Of a DNA stretch of 64,000 nucleotides, positions 9,904-18,583 are shown piece by piece. The notes under the pieces were generated by a model. It had not been told where the DNA came from and did no database searches. It saw nothing but the letters and a program-made list of their open reading frames with translations. The position numbers and the translations under genes were made by a program. Source of the DNA: Serinibacter arcticus (lineage in GTDB: Bacteria; Actinomycetota; Actinomycetes; Actinomycetales; Beutenbergiaceae); the NCBI RefSeq assembly GCF_003121705.1, contig NZ_PYHR01000002.1:1736001-1800000 (forward strand), in the 5' to 3' direction. Every line of letters begins with the position of its first letter. The stretch's first letter is position 1.

Positions 9904-11154
9904 ATGTCCTACCCGTACGATCACCGGGTGAGTGCCAGCGAGCGGCGACCGCCGCGCTCCCGTCTCGCGCCGTCGGCGCGAGGCCAGGTGCGCGCCGAGG
10001 ACGGCAGCCCGCTGCCCGTGAGCTCCGCGTGGCGCCCGGGCCAGCCCGTCGGCAACCGACGGTTCGTCGACGTCGGGGACATCGACCTCGAGGCCGGCGG
10101 CACCCTGCCGGGCGTCCGGCTCGCGTACGAGACCTGGGGCACCCTCAACGAGGCGCGCGACAACGCCGTCCTCGTGCTGCACGCCCTCACCGGCGACTCC
10201 CACGTGCTCGGCGACGCGGGCGACGGTCACCTCTCGGCGGGCTGGTGGTCGGAGATGGTCGGACCCGGCCGTCCGATCGACACGAACCGCTACTACGTCG
10301 TCGCGCCGAACGTTCTCGGCGGGTGCCAGGGCTCGACCGGACCCGCGTCCCCCGCCGCCGACGGCGTCCCGTACGGCTCCCGCTTCCCCGCCCTCACGGT
10401 GCGCGACCAGGTCGCCGCCGAGATCCGCCTCACCGACGCGCTCGGGGTCGAGCAGTGGGCCCTCGTGATCGGCGCCTCGATGGGCGGCCACCGGGTGCTC
10501 GAGTGGGCGGTGGGCGTGCCCGACCGGGTGCGGGCGTTCGCCGCGGTCGCGACGGCGGCCCAGACCACCGGCGACCAGATCGCCTGGCTGCACTCCCAGA
10601 TCGGGGCGATCGTCGCCGACCCGAAGTTCGCGGGCGGCGACTACTACGACGCGCCCGACGGCGAGGGTCCGCACGTCGGCCTCTCGCTCGCCCGCCAGAT
10701 CGCGCACACGACCTACCGCTCCGCGCGCGAGCTCGACACGCGCTTCGGTCGGATACCGCAGCGTGCCGAGAACCCGCTCGACGGTTCCGGCCGGTTCGCC
10801 GTCCAGTCCTACCTCGACCACCACGGCGCCAAGCTCGCCCGACGGTTCGACGCCGGCTCCTACGTGACGTTGACGCAGTCGATGATCACCCACGACCTCG
10901 GACGCGACCGGGGCGGCGTCGCGGCCGCGCTCGCCGGGGTGACGGCGCGGGGCCTCGTGATCGCCGTCGACTCCGACCGGCTCTTCCTGCCGGCGCACTC
11001 GTCGCTCATCGCGCGAGGGCTGCGGGACGCGGACCTGCACGTCATGCACTCCGACCACGGGCACGACGGCTTCCTCATCGAGTTCGACACGCTCGGCCCC
11101 ATCGTCGCGGCGTTCCTGGGCGAGGTCGCTCCGGCGGTCCGCCACCACCCCTGA
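9904..11154 (+). CDS. metX: Homoserine O-acetyltransferase
   Basis: Alpha/beta-hydrolase-fold enzyme that acetylates homoserine with acetyl-CoA, the first committed step of methionine synthesis by direct sulfhydrylation. The nucleophile elbow GASMGGH gives Ser192; Asp358 (DSDRLFLP) and His387 (GHDGFL) complete the triad. LAYETWGTLNEARDNAVLV near the N-terminus and PNVLGGCQGSTGPAS are family signatures. It has 416 residues; the first 40 or so are a low-complexity arginine-rich extension. The start is ATG at 9904 after a GGAGGAGG ribosome site. It lies downstream of metY; convergent with the sortase-anchored phosphatase gene. Confidence 0.94.
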   Translation: MSYPYDHRVSASERRPPRSRLAPSARGQVRAEDGSPLPVSSAWRPGQPVGNRRFVDVGDIDLEAGGTLPGVRLAYETWGTLNEARDNAVLVLHALTGDSHVLGDAGDGHLSAGWWSEMVGPGRPIDTNRYYVVAPNVLGGCQGSTGPASPAADGVPYGSRFPALTVRDQVAAEIRLTDALGVEQWALVIGASMGGHRVLEWAVGVPDRVRAFAAVATAAQTTGDQIAWLHSQIGAIVADPKFAGGDYYDAPDGEGPHVGLSLARQIAHTTYRSARELDTRFGRIPQRAENPLDGSGRFAVQSYLDHHGAKLARRFDAGSYVTLTQSMITHDLGRDRGGVAAALAGVTARGLVIAVDSDRLFLPAHSSLIARGLRDADLHVMHSDHGHDGFLIEFDTLGPIVAAFLGEVAPAVRHHP

Positions 11155-11280
11155 CGCGAGGCCCTTCCGGTCCACTCGCGAGGCCCTTCCGGTCCACTCA
11201 CGAGGCCCTTCCGGTCCACTCACGAGGCCCTTTGGGTCCACTCGCGAGGCCCTTTGGGTCCGTTCGCGAGGCCCTTGCGC
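11155..11280. repeat. 22-bp tandem array, about 5.5 units, GCGAGG family
   Basis: Consecutive 22-bp units start at 11155, 11177, 11199, 11221, 11243 and 11265 (partial). The core is CGCGAGGCCCTT followed by CCGGTCCACT or TGGGTCCACT. It begins one base after the metX stop and runs into a long hairpin, in a convergent intergenic region. No unique spacers are present. Confidence 0.9.
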
Positions 11281-11323
11281 ACGACGACGGGCGGCACCCT
11301 CACCGGGTGCCGCCCGTCGTCGT
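11281..11323. terminator. Bidirectional terminator hairpin after metX
   Basis: A perfect 19-bp stem (11281-11299 with 11305-11323) with a 5-base loop lies between convergent metX and the phosphatase gene, directly after the 22-bp array. Confidence 0.85.
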
Positions 11324-11348
11324 CCCGGCCCGAACGGGCCCGGAGCCG

Positions 11349-13996
11349 TCAGCGCAACTCGTGCGACCGACGTCGCGCCAGACCGCCCCGGATCGCGAGG
11401 CCCAGCGCCAGCAGCACCACCGCCAGCAGCGCGGAGGTCACGGTGACACCCGTGGCGGCCAGACCCCCGCCGGTTCCCTCGCCGTCGGCACCGTCCGCAC
11501 GGTCGCCCCCGTCGGCCGACGACGTTCCTTCCGGCTGCCCGGGCGTGCCACCCGGCTGCCCCGGCGTCCCCGGGTCCCCGGGCGTCCCACCCGGCTCCCC
11601 AGGAGATCCCGGGGTCCCCGGCACTCCGGGTGCTCCCGGCGTCGGCTCCGCCTCGGCGATCGCGAAGACCAGCTCGGCACCGTCCCCGAGCCGCGTCCCC
11701 ATCGCGGGGACCGCCTGCACGGACCACGTGCCCGCGCCTGCCACGGTCTGCTCGAGCGTGGCGGCCCAGGTGCCGTCGTCGTCCACCGTGACGACCTGGG
11801 GCGCGACGGCGGCGAACATCTCCGCGCCCGCGCCCTGCGACGCAGTCACCTGGACCTGCGACCCGGGTGCCCCGCGCCCGGAGAGCTCCGTCAGCACGAA
11901 GTCGGACGGGGTCGTGGCCTCGACGGCCGTGTCCAGAGCGAACGGCGAATCGATGTCGGCCCGCTCGATGAGGAACTCGGCCGGCGTGATCGCCCGATCC
12001 ACGATGCGGGTCTCGCCCACGCAACCGTTCCAGCCGTGGGACGGCTCGTCCCGCGCCCAGGACGCCCCGATCACCCACGGGTAGTCGGGATTGAAGAGCA
12101 TGCCGTCCAGCCCCGTGGCGTTGCGGAGCACCGGCACGCCGTCGACGTACATGATCGTCGTGCTCGCGATGGGGTCGTTGACGACGGCGACGTGGTGCCA
12201 GCTGTCGAGCAGGATCTCGCCCGACCACAACGAGCTCGAGTAGCCCCACTCCTGGCCCGGGATCGTTCCCCACTGGAACTCGCGCAGGTTGGAGACGCTG
12301 AGGAACGCCGGCGACGAGTCGTGGTCGGCCGACCACTGCGTGGGCAGCGCCGAGCGCCGCCCCGCCCGCGTCACGGCGGCTGACCAGCGGTTGTCGTCGG
12401 CCGTCCAGCTGCCGTCGAGCTTGAGGAACGACTCGATCGTGTACCCGCCGTCCAGGTCGACGTTCGTCACCGGAGCACCGAACTCCGTCAGGAGGTAGGA
12501 GGTGCGTCCGGCCACGCGCGAGGAGTTGGCGAAGCAGACCGCCGCGCCGTCGGAGGAGAAGGCGTGCACGTCGCTGCGCGAGACGGCGATGTCGCCGAGC
12601 TCGTCGGCGGCGTCCGTCTGGTCCAGGGCAGGCGGTGCATCGGGCTCGCCCCGACCGCATCGGTGATCGTGCCGTTCTCCGGCACCGGGCCCTCGGCCTG
12701 GTCACCGAAGCGCCAGTGCGCCACGGTGCCCTCCACGGCGACGTGGTCCTCGCGGGCACCGGGGGCCTCGATGGCCTCCGGCGGGGCGCCCTCCCAGCCC
12801 TGGGAGACGATCTCGCGAGCGCGCTGCGAGAGGTTGCCCAGATCGTCGTCGGTGGGAGCGAAGTCCGGCGCGAAGCCCGCGAATCTGTCGGCGAAGTCGA
12901 CAGGCAGGGAGAACGACTGCCACTGACCGGTCAGGTACGGCGAGTCGTCCCGGGTGACGTCCTCGGGGAGCTTCTTCGTGATCCACGGCGAAACCGTCTC
13001 GACGTCCAGCGACCCGCTGGCGAAGTCCATCTCGATCAGCGAGAGGTAGCCGTTCCCACCGTGAGCGGCCATCTGGTAGTCGGTGAGGATCTGATAGACC
13101 TCGTTGCCGGCGTCGTTGATCCGCGTGCGCTGCGTGGCGCCGTGGAAGTGGCCGTTGAGCGTGAGGAAGATCTGGTCGTTGCCCGCGATGAGGCGATCCC
13201 ACAGCTCCTGGCCGAACCAGAAGTCGGCGGGCGTGATCTGGTCGGACTGGACCCCGATGATCGCGTGCGAGGACAGCACGACGGGAACGTCGGGGTGCGC
13301 GTCGAGCACGCCCTGCGCCCAGGCGTAGACGCTCTGGTCGGCGTTCCACGGCAGCGCGAGCGACATGAAGGTCTCGCCCTGCGCCTCGAAGGTGTAGGCG
13401 GTGCCGAGCCCGTTCTGGAACGAGTCGACGAAGCCGGGGTTGGCGCTCACGCGGCTCGTGGCGAAGTTCGACAGGTAGCGCGGGGAGTTACCGACGCTGC
13501 TGCGCGCCCCCTGGTCGACGACATCGTGGTTGCCCGGGAGGATCGAGTAGCCGAGGCCGCCGTCCTCCAGCACACCCATCGCGCGCGAGGCTGCGGTCCA
13601 CTCCTGGGCCTGGTTCTCCCGGTCGACGACGTCACCCACGTGGACCACGAACGGAATGTTCAGCTCGGCGGCGTTCTCGACCAGCCACTCGGTCTGCACC
13701 TGGAACGGGTCGGTGCCGTAGCGCGGCACGAACTGGTCGGCGGAGTAGCGCGAGTAGAACTGCGTGTCGGGCAGCACGGCGAGCGTGAAACGCGAACCGC
13801 TCTCGGCCTGCGCGACGGCGGACGTCGTGGCCCCCGTCGTCGCGATCGGCGCAGCGGTAGCCGGCGGTGCACCGGGAGCGGTCACACCGAGGGTGACGGC
13901 GACGGCGGCCGCCGCCCCGAGCGCACCGACCCGGGTGCCACGTGCGGTCCGGGGGTGGTCGGGGGTCTGACGACGACGGGCCGCAGGTGCGCTCAC
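11349..13996 (-). pseudogene. Secreted metallophosphatase with LamG domain and LAXTG sortase signal, apparent 1-nt frameshift
   Basis: Cell-surface calcineurin-like phosphoesterase. A signal peptide (about 1-49) precedes the phosphoesterase domain with DTQFY 77-81, GDVVD 121-125, GNHD 155-158 and GHFHG 282-286. After about residue 440 the frame is lost: 12488-13996 ends in junk, while another frame (11349 to about 12640) continues with a LamG-like jellyroll, a Pro/Gly linker, and a C-terminal LAATG motif, membrane helix and RRR tail, as in sortase E substrates. Adding one C to the CCC run at 12626-12628 (minus strand) joins both halves into about 880 residues. The GTG start at 13996 overlaps the upstream stop by 4 bases. 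Probably an intact gene with a sequencing error. Confidence 0.8.
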
Positions 13997-14640
13997 GGGG
14001 CGACCTCCTCGGCCGCGAAGACCTCGAGCTCGGACAGCGTCATGTAGCCGCCGTCGGCCTCGAGCACGACGCGGACCGCCGTGGCGCGGACGGGCTCGAA
14101 CTCCACCGACAGGTCGAACCGCTGGCCGGAGACGTCCACGGGCATCGCCGTCGTGGTCGGCACGTCGAGCCAGCCGCCGCGCACGTCGCGGTACTGCACG
14201 GTGACCGAGCGGATCGCGCCCTCGGGCCCGTCGTAGAGACGGATGCCGTCGATCGTCTGCAGCTGCGCGAAGTAGAACGCGACCCAGTCGCGCGGGTTGT
14301 GCCCGCCGCCGAACCAGTTGGACCAGCCCTTGTTGGTCGTGTTCCCGTCCTTGAGGTCACCGTTCCCGCGGTCGGGCGCGTAACCGGGCTCGACGTAGGA
14401 GGCGCCGGCGCGGACAGTGGTCGTGCGCAGGACGTTGGTGCCGGAGGCGGCGACGGCGAGCGAGGTGGCCGAGTCGGCCGTCGACGGGGCGGCCGACTCG
14501 GCGGCCGTCCCGGTGGCCGTCCCGGTGGCCGCCGAGGCGTCGGTCACGGCGGGCTGGGCAGCGGCGTGTCCGGCGCCGACCACCAGTCCGGCCGCGAGGA
14601 GTCCGGTCACGGCGCGGGCGCGCCGGGGCGAGACGTGCAT
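13993..14640 (-). CDS. Secreted discoidin-like (F5/8 type C) protein
   Basis: A 215-residue exported protein. The ATG at 14640 gives a classical signal peptide (MHVSPRRARAVTGLLAAGLV to about residue 30, cut after AQA-type residues), then an Ala/Thr/Ser linker and a jellyroll domain with WSNWFGGG, DWVAFYF, IDGIRLYDG, VTVQYRD and FEPVRATAVRVVLEA, the pattern of discoidin-type ligand-binding domains. Its TGA overlaps the GTG of the metallophosphatase gene by 4 bases, so the two are translationally coupled and probably act on the same surface substrate. A longer open frame upstream to 14886 lacks a ribosome site and disrupts the signal peptide. Confidence 0.8.
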   Translation of the reverse strand: MHVSPRRARAVTGLLAAGLVVGAGHAAAQPAVTDASAATGTATGTAAESAAPSTADSATSLAVAASGTNVLRTTTVRAGASYVEPGYAPDRGNGDLKDGNTTNKGWSNWFGGGHNPRDWVAFYFAQLQTIDGIRLYDGPEGAIRSVTVQYRDVRGGWLDVPTTTAMPVDVSGQRFDLSVEFEPVRATAVRVVLEADGGYMTLSELEVFAAEEVAP

Positions 14641-14801
14641 GGTGGGGTGTCCTCTCGTGCCGGGGTTGGGGGGCGACCCGGCAAACGATGGTGACGTTAA
14701 CAACGGCCCCGTGGCGCTCAGCGAGCACGAGGCGAACCTCAGGTGGACGACGCCTGAACTTCTCGCCCCGACGGGCACCGCGCCGTCGAACCGACCCCGC
14801 G

Positions 14802-15521
14802 CTACAGCAGGGGCAGGAACGGCCGCAGGTCCGGCAGCCCCTCGGACAGGTTGCCCGGACGCAGTGCGGTGCCGCGCTCGTCCCACGTGATCCGTCCGGT
14901 CGCGAGCCGCACCCAGGCCCGCTCGTCGACCACGTCGAGCTCGTACCCGCTGCGACGGCGGAGGATCGCGAGCAGCTGCTGCGCCACGATCGTCCGCGCC
15001 GTCGGGTCGACGGGCGTGGTGACGTGCACCGCGCGCGCGAGGTCGTCGGCGTGCACCACGAGCTCGACGAGCCGGGTCAGCACGAGGGAGGTGAGCGGGA
15101 TGAGCCCGCGCCGCACGCGCACCACGCTCACGCCGTCCGCACGCAGCCGGGTGAGGTTCGCGACGGCGAGCCCCACCTTCTCCTCGACGTCCCCCACCGG
15201 GTCCGCGGCGTGCTCCTGCGCGAGCTCGACGGCGCGGGCGTGGATGCCGGCCGCGTTGTCCGCGTAGCTGGCCAGGTAGCTCGCGAGGTCGTGGCGCCGC
15301 TCGTCGCCGTGGACGTCCTGCTCGCCGTCGGCCGCCTCAGCGCCGGCGAGGACGGTCATCGCCTGACCGAGGTGCGCCACGAGGTCGCGCACGCGCCAGT
15401 CGGGCAGGGCTGACGTGTCGAAGACGTCGTCGTCGAGCGTGCGCAGCCAGTCCACGACGGCGCTCGACTGCTCGGCGAGGTCGGCGTCGAGGAGGGCGGG
15501 GTCGACCGCGATGTCGCTCAT
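14802..15521 (-). CDS. Maleylpyruvate isomerase family mycothiol-dependent enzyme (DinB-like)
   Basis: A 239-residue cytoplasmic protein of the actinobacterial MDMPI N-terminal/DinB fold. The metal-binding helix pattern is visible as RVRDLVAHLGQAM near residue 45, with a distal ELVVHADDLARAV segment at about 160-172. Many family members use mycothiol as cofactor for S-transfer or isomerisation; the actual substrate cannot be read from the sequence. The start is ATG at 15521. It is divergent from the DUF1905 gene with only 49 bases between start codons, so their promoters overlap. Confidence 0.8.
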   Translation of the reverse strand: MSDIAVDPALLDADLAEQSSAVVDWLRTLDDDVFDTSALPDWRVRDLVAHLGQAMTVLAGAEAADGEQDVHGDERRHDLASYLASYADNAAGIHARAVELAQEHAADPVGDVEEKVGLAVANLTRLRADGVSVVRVRRGLIPLTSLVLTRLVELVVHADDLARAVHVTTPVDPTARTIVAQQLLAILRRRSGYELDVVDERAWVRLATGRITWDERGTALRPGNLSEGLPDLRPFLPLL

Positions 15522-15570
15522 GGGGCGAGGCTAGTACCGGGAGGGCCGGTGATCGGGCAGGATCCTCGCC

Positions 15571-16014
15571 ATGGCGACGCACAGCTTCTCGACCACCCTG
15601 TTCCTCGACGGCAACAACACCGGGATCGAGGTGCCGGCCGAGGTCGTCGAGGCGCTCGACGCCGGGAAGCGACCGCCCGTCGTCGTCACGGTCAACGGCT
15701 TCACCTACCGCTCGACGATCGCCGTGATGGGCGGTCGCTTCCTCATCTCGTTCTCCTCCGACAAGCGCAGGGCCACCGGCCTGGCCGGCGGCGACGCGAT
15801 CGACGTCACGCTCGAGCTCGACACGGCGCCGCGCACGGTCGAGGTCCCCGCCGATCTCGTGGCGGCTCTCGACGGCGCCCCCGGGGCCCGCGCTGCGTTC
15901 GACGCCCTCTCCCCCAGCGCCCGCAAGGCGCACGTCACCGCCGTCGAGGGCGCGAAGGCCACCGAGACCCGGGCGCGGCGGGTGGCCGCCGTCGTCACCA
16001 AGCTCGGCTTCTAG
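15571..16014 (+). CDS. DUF1905 / YdeI-type small protein
   Basis: A 147-residue cytoplasmic protein. Residues 1-90 match the DUF1905 beta-barrel pattern (TTLFLDGNNTGIEVPAEVVEAL, TYRSTIAVMGGRFLISFS, AGGDAIDVTLELDT). The C-terminus has the YdeI/OmpD-associated bacteriocin-protection-like helix (FDALSPSARKAHVTAVEGAKATETRARRV). The biochemical role of the family is not established. The start is ATG at 15571. It is convergent with the amylosucrase gene across a 22-bp repeat array. Confidence 0.82.
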   Translation: MATHSFSTTLFLDGNNTGIEVPAEVVEALDAGKRPPVVVTVNGFTYRSTIAVMGGRFLISFSSDKRRATGLAGGDAIDVTLELDTAPRTVEVPADLVAALDGAPGARAAFDALSPSARKAHVTAVEGAKATETRARRVAAVVTKLGF

Positions 16015-16028
16015 GCCACGACGGCGAG

Positions 16029-16116
16029 ACCCGAACGGCCTCGCCACCACACCCGAACGGCCTCGCGACCAGACCAGAACGGCCTCGCCACCACACTCGA
16101 AAGGCCTCGCGAACGT
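16029..16116. repeat. 22-bp tandem array, four units, GCGAGG family (inverted)
   Basis: Units start at 16029, 16051, 16073 and 16095. On the plus strand the core reads CGAACGGCCTCGC, the complement of GCGAGGCCGTTCG. It fills the whole gap between two convergent genes and overlaps the first base of the amylosucrase stop codon. Confidence 0.88.
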
Positions 16117-18038
16117 CAGCGCGGGGTGGCGTGCAGCCACACGACCCCGTGCGGCGGCAGCGTCACGCCGTCGCGAAGATCCATCGTCCGCGCGGCCACG
16201 AGATCCCGGGCGAGCGCGTCGAACCCGCTCAGCGTGACGGCGTCGACCTGCACCGCCTCGTCGCCCACGTTCGCCAGCACGAGCACGCGCGGCCGCTCGT
16301 CGGTCCAGCCCGGTCGCTGGAACGCGACCACGCCGCGGTGCGGGGTGTGGAACGGCAGCAGCGTGCCGCCGCCGAGCTCCGGCGTCTCCTTGCGCACCTC
16401 GATCAGCCGGCGCAGGCCGGCGAAGAGGCGCCCCGCCGTCGTCGACGGATCGGTGCGTGAGTCGTACGCGGCCTCCGGCCGGAAGGGTCGGTTGACCCAG
16501 CGCGAGTCCCCCGCCTCGGCCTCGCGGTCGGCGTAGGCGTAGTCGTTGAGCTGCCCGACCTCGTCCCCGAGGTAGAGCAGCGGGATCCCACCCGTCGAGA
16601 GGGCGAGCGCGTGCGCGAGCAGCACCCGGTCGACCCCACCGCGATCACCGGCCTCCACCCCGGCGAGCGACGCCGTCGTCCCGGCGATGCGGCAGTCGCC
16701 GGTGCGCGGGTTGTCCTGGAACGGGACCCCGCGCGCGAACGAGCCCGGCACGCGGTCGACGTAGAAGTCGTTGAGGAACCGGCGGTGGGGGTAGCCGTCG
16801 ATGCCGAGCTCGGCGGCGTCCTCGTCGGCGAAGGTCCAGCCGATGTCGTCGTGGCTGCGCACGTAGTTGACCCACGCGGTGCCGGCCGGCAGGCCGTGAC
16901 GCCGCTCGAGCGCCTGGTTGAGCAGCGACGCGTCGCGCGTGGCCAGCGCCTCCCACGTCAGCGCCATCTGCAGCGGGTTGTAGGAGATCTGGCACTCCTC
17001 CTCGCTGATGTACGTGACGACCTCGTCGGGGTGGACGATCGCCTCGGACTTGAACAGCAGCGACGGCGCGGCCATCCGCAGCACCGCGTTGAACGCCTGG
17101 AGCAGGAGGTGCGCCTCGGGCAGGGACTCGCACGTGGTTCCGAGCCGCTTCCAGATGAAGGCGACGGCGTCCATCCGCAGCAGCTCGACGCCCTGGTTCG
17201 CGAGGAAGAGCATCTCCCCCGCCATCGCACGGAAGACCGCGGGGTTGGCGTAGTTCAGGTCCCACTGGAAGTGGTAGAACGTCGCCCAGATCCAGCGTCC
17301 GTCCGGCAGCTGCACGAACGAACCGGGGTGGTCGTCGGGGAAGATCTCGCGCGTGGTCCGCTCGAAGGCGTCCGGCATCGTGCGGTCGGGGTAGATGAGG
17401 TAGAAGTCGGAGTAGTCGACGCCGTCGACCACCTCTCCCGCCACGGCCCGTGTCGCCCACACGTGCTCGTCGCTGGTGTGGTTGAAGATGAAGTCGACCA
17501 CCAGCGAGATCCCCGCCTCGCGCAGCTCGCGCGCCAGCGCGGCGAGCTCGGCCATCGACCCGAGCGCGGGATTCACGTCGCGGTAGCTGGAGACGGCGTA
17601 GCCGCCGTCGGAGTTCCCCTCCGGGCTCGCGAACAACGGCATCAGGTGCAGGTAGGTCAGACCGAGCTCGCGGAAGTACGGGATCTGACGGCGGACGCCG
17701 GCCAGCGACCCGGCGTACCGGTCGACGTAGCAGACGCCGCCGAGCATCCCGGCGTCGAGGAAGAAGTGTGGGTCGGCCTCGCGCCGGGCGTCGAGGGCAC
17801 GGAGGTCGGCGGGCCGCTCGCGCCACGAGTCGGCCGCGAGGTGCACGACGGCGGTGAGCGCCTCGAGCACGTCGGGTCGGGTCCCGTAGAGCTCGCCGAA
17901 CAGGCGGTGCAGCGTCGGGAAGTGCTGCGCGAACCGGACGGCGAACGCGTCGTCGTGGTCAGGGCCCGGTGCCAGGGCGGGGACGACTGCTCGGACGTGG
18001 TCGGCGTCGACCAGGACGGAGCGGTTCAGCAGGGACAT
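16116..18038 (-). CDS. Amylosucrase-like GH13 alpha-glucosyl transferase
   Basis: Cytoplasmic GH13 enzyme most like amylosucrase, which builds alpha-1,4-glucan from sucrose (or splits sucrose). The 640-residue length fits. The barrel motifs are DFIFNHTSDEH, LRMDAVAFIWKRLG (nucleophile Asp), FKSEAIVHPDEV (acid/base Glu) and NYVRSHDDIGW (transition-state Asp); the N-terminal helical domain (HFPTLHRLFGELYG) is typical of amylosucrases. The ATG at 18038 with GGAGGAGG just upstream is the start; the longer frame to 18197 has no ribosome site. There is no signal peptide. A sucrose-hydrolase role cannot be excluded. Confidence 0.85.
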   Translation of the reverse strand: MSLLNRSVLVDADHVRAVVPALAPGPDHDDAFAVRFAQHFPTLHRLFGELYGTRPDVLEALTAVVHLAADSWRERPADLRALDARREADPHFFLDAGMLGGVCYVDRYAGSLAGVRRQIPYFRELGLTYLHLMPLFASPEGNSDGGYAVSSYRDVNPALGSMAELAALARELREAGISLVVDFIFNHTSDEHVWATRAVAGEVVDGVDYSDFYLIYPDRTMPDAFERTTREIFPDDHPGSFVQLPDGRWIWATFYHFQWDLNYANPAVFRAMAGEMLFLANQGVELLRMDAVAFIWKRLGTTCESLPEAHLLLQAFNAVLRMAAPSLLFKSEAIVHPDEVVTYISEEECQISYNPLQMALTWEALATRDASLLNQALERRHGLPAGTAWVNYVRSHDDIGWTFADEDAAELGIDGYPHRRFLNDFYVDRVPGSFARGVPFQDNPRTGDCRIAGTTASLAGVEAGDRGGVDRVLLAHALALSTGGIPLLYLGDEVGQLNDYAYADREAEAGDSRWVNRPFRPEAAYDSRTDPSTTAGRLFAGLRRLIEVRKETPELGGGTLLPFHTPHRGVVAFQRPGWTDERPRVLVLANVGDEAVQVDAVTLSGFDALARDLVAARTMDLRDGVTLPPHGVVWLHATPR

Positions 18039-18152
18039 CGGTCCTCCTCCAGCCGCATTCACGGCGGGGACGAGCCTAGTGGGGGCGGCCACGGGAGGCC
18101 GCTCCGGGTCCAGCGCCGTTCGGGCGCGACGGCGTCGACGCCGCCCGACCTG

Positions 18153-18181
18153 TTGACCCGCCTCCGGCGCGCCCGTAGACT
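18153..18181 (+). promoter_or_regulatory. Predicted promoter of the first Sde182/SLH gene
   Basis: -35 TTGACC (18153-18158), a 17-base spacer and -10 TAGACT (18176-18181). The AT-rich CATATCTATTC follows within 14 bases of the -10, a usual place for a repressor operator. Confidence 0.5.
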
Positions 18182-18194
18182 GGACCGTGACGCG

Positions 18195-18205
18195 CATATC
18201 TATTC
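18195..18205. promoter_or_regulatory. CATATCTATTC motif, shared with 51249-51259
   Basis: This AT-rich 11-mer recurs exactly at the start of the TIM-barrel isomerase gene. Such AT-rich identity is unlikely by chance in this base composition. Each copy is followed by an imperfect inverted repeat, so a common regulator is possible. Confidence 0.3.
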
Positions 18206-18401
18206 ATGATGGATTGCAGTCCCGGTAGCTGACGCGACGGAGCGCACTCCGCACTCTCCGACGCGTCTCGCACCATCCCGATCTCCACCAGCCACACGAC
18301 CACCGTCGGTCGTTCAGCGATGAGGAGGACCACTCGCCGGGGCGCAGCCCCGCCGCCGATCTCGAGCGTCAGACACAGCTCCACGACCTCTGCGAGCAGA
18401 C

Positions 18402-18434
18402 GTGGTCGGGCCGAACGCAAGCCGGCCCGACCAC
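18402..18434. terminator. 12-bp hairpin in the leader of the first Sde182/SLH gene
   Basis: Perfect stem 18402-18413 with 18423-18434 and a 9-base loop, about 150 bases before the start codon. It could be a terminator of an upstream transcript or an attenuator. Confidence 0.4.
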
Positions 18435-18583
18435 GCCAGACCAGGCTAGAGGCGGGGAGTTCCTCCAGCGACCCGGAGCACCGAACCAGGTCGCCGTGTC
18501 CGGCGCCGTCCCGGCTCACCCGCACCACCACCCAGGGGGCACCCGCAGGCACCGTCGCCTGCTCGACCTGGAGGTAGAAGCTC

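Larger units (their letters stand above)
18039..18583. other. 545-base divergent intergenic region
   Basis: No gene is supported here. It holds a plus-strand promoter-like pair at 18153-18181, an AT-rich motif just downstream (18195-18205), a 12-bp hairpin at 18402-18434 and otherwise featureless GC-rich sequence. If the promoter is real, the SLH protein mRNA has a leader of almost 400 bases. Confidence 0.5.

Noticed and set aside
11155-11280. 22-bp array considered as a CRISPR array
   Set aside because: Units abut directly with no unique spacers, and no cas genes are nearby. The other three arrays behave the same way.
8371-12759. Very long open frame on the minus strand (over 1400 codons), matched by another on the plus strand at 7992-12383
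   Set aside because: Both are shadows of metY, metX and the phosphatase gene in GC-rich DNA. Their translations are Arg/Asp/Val/Gly-biased with no domain, and they cross known genes and terminators.
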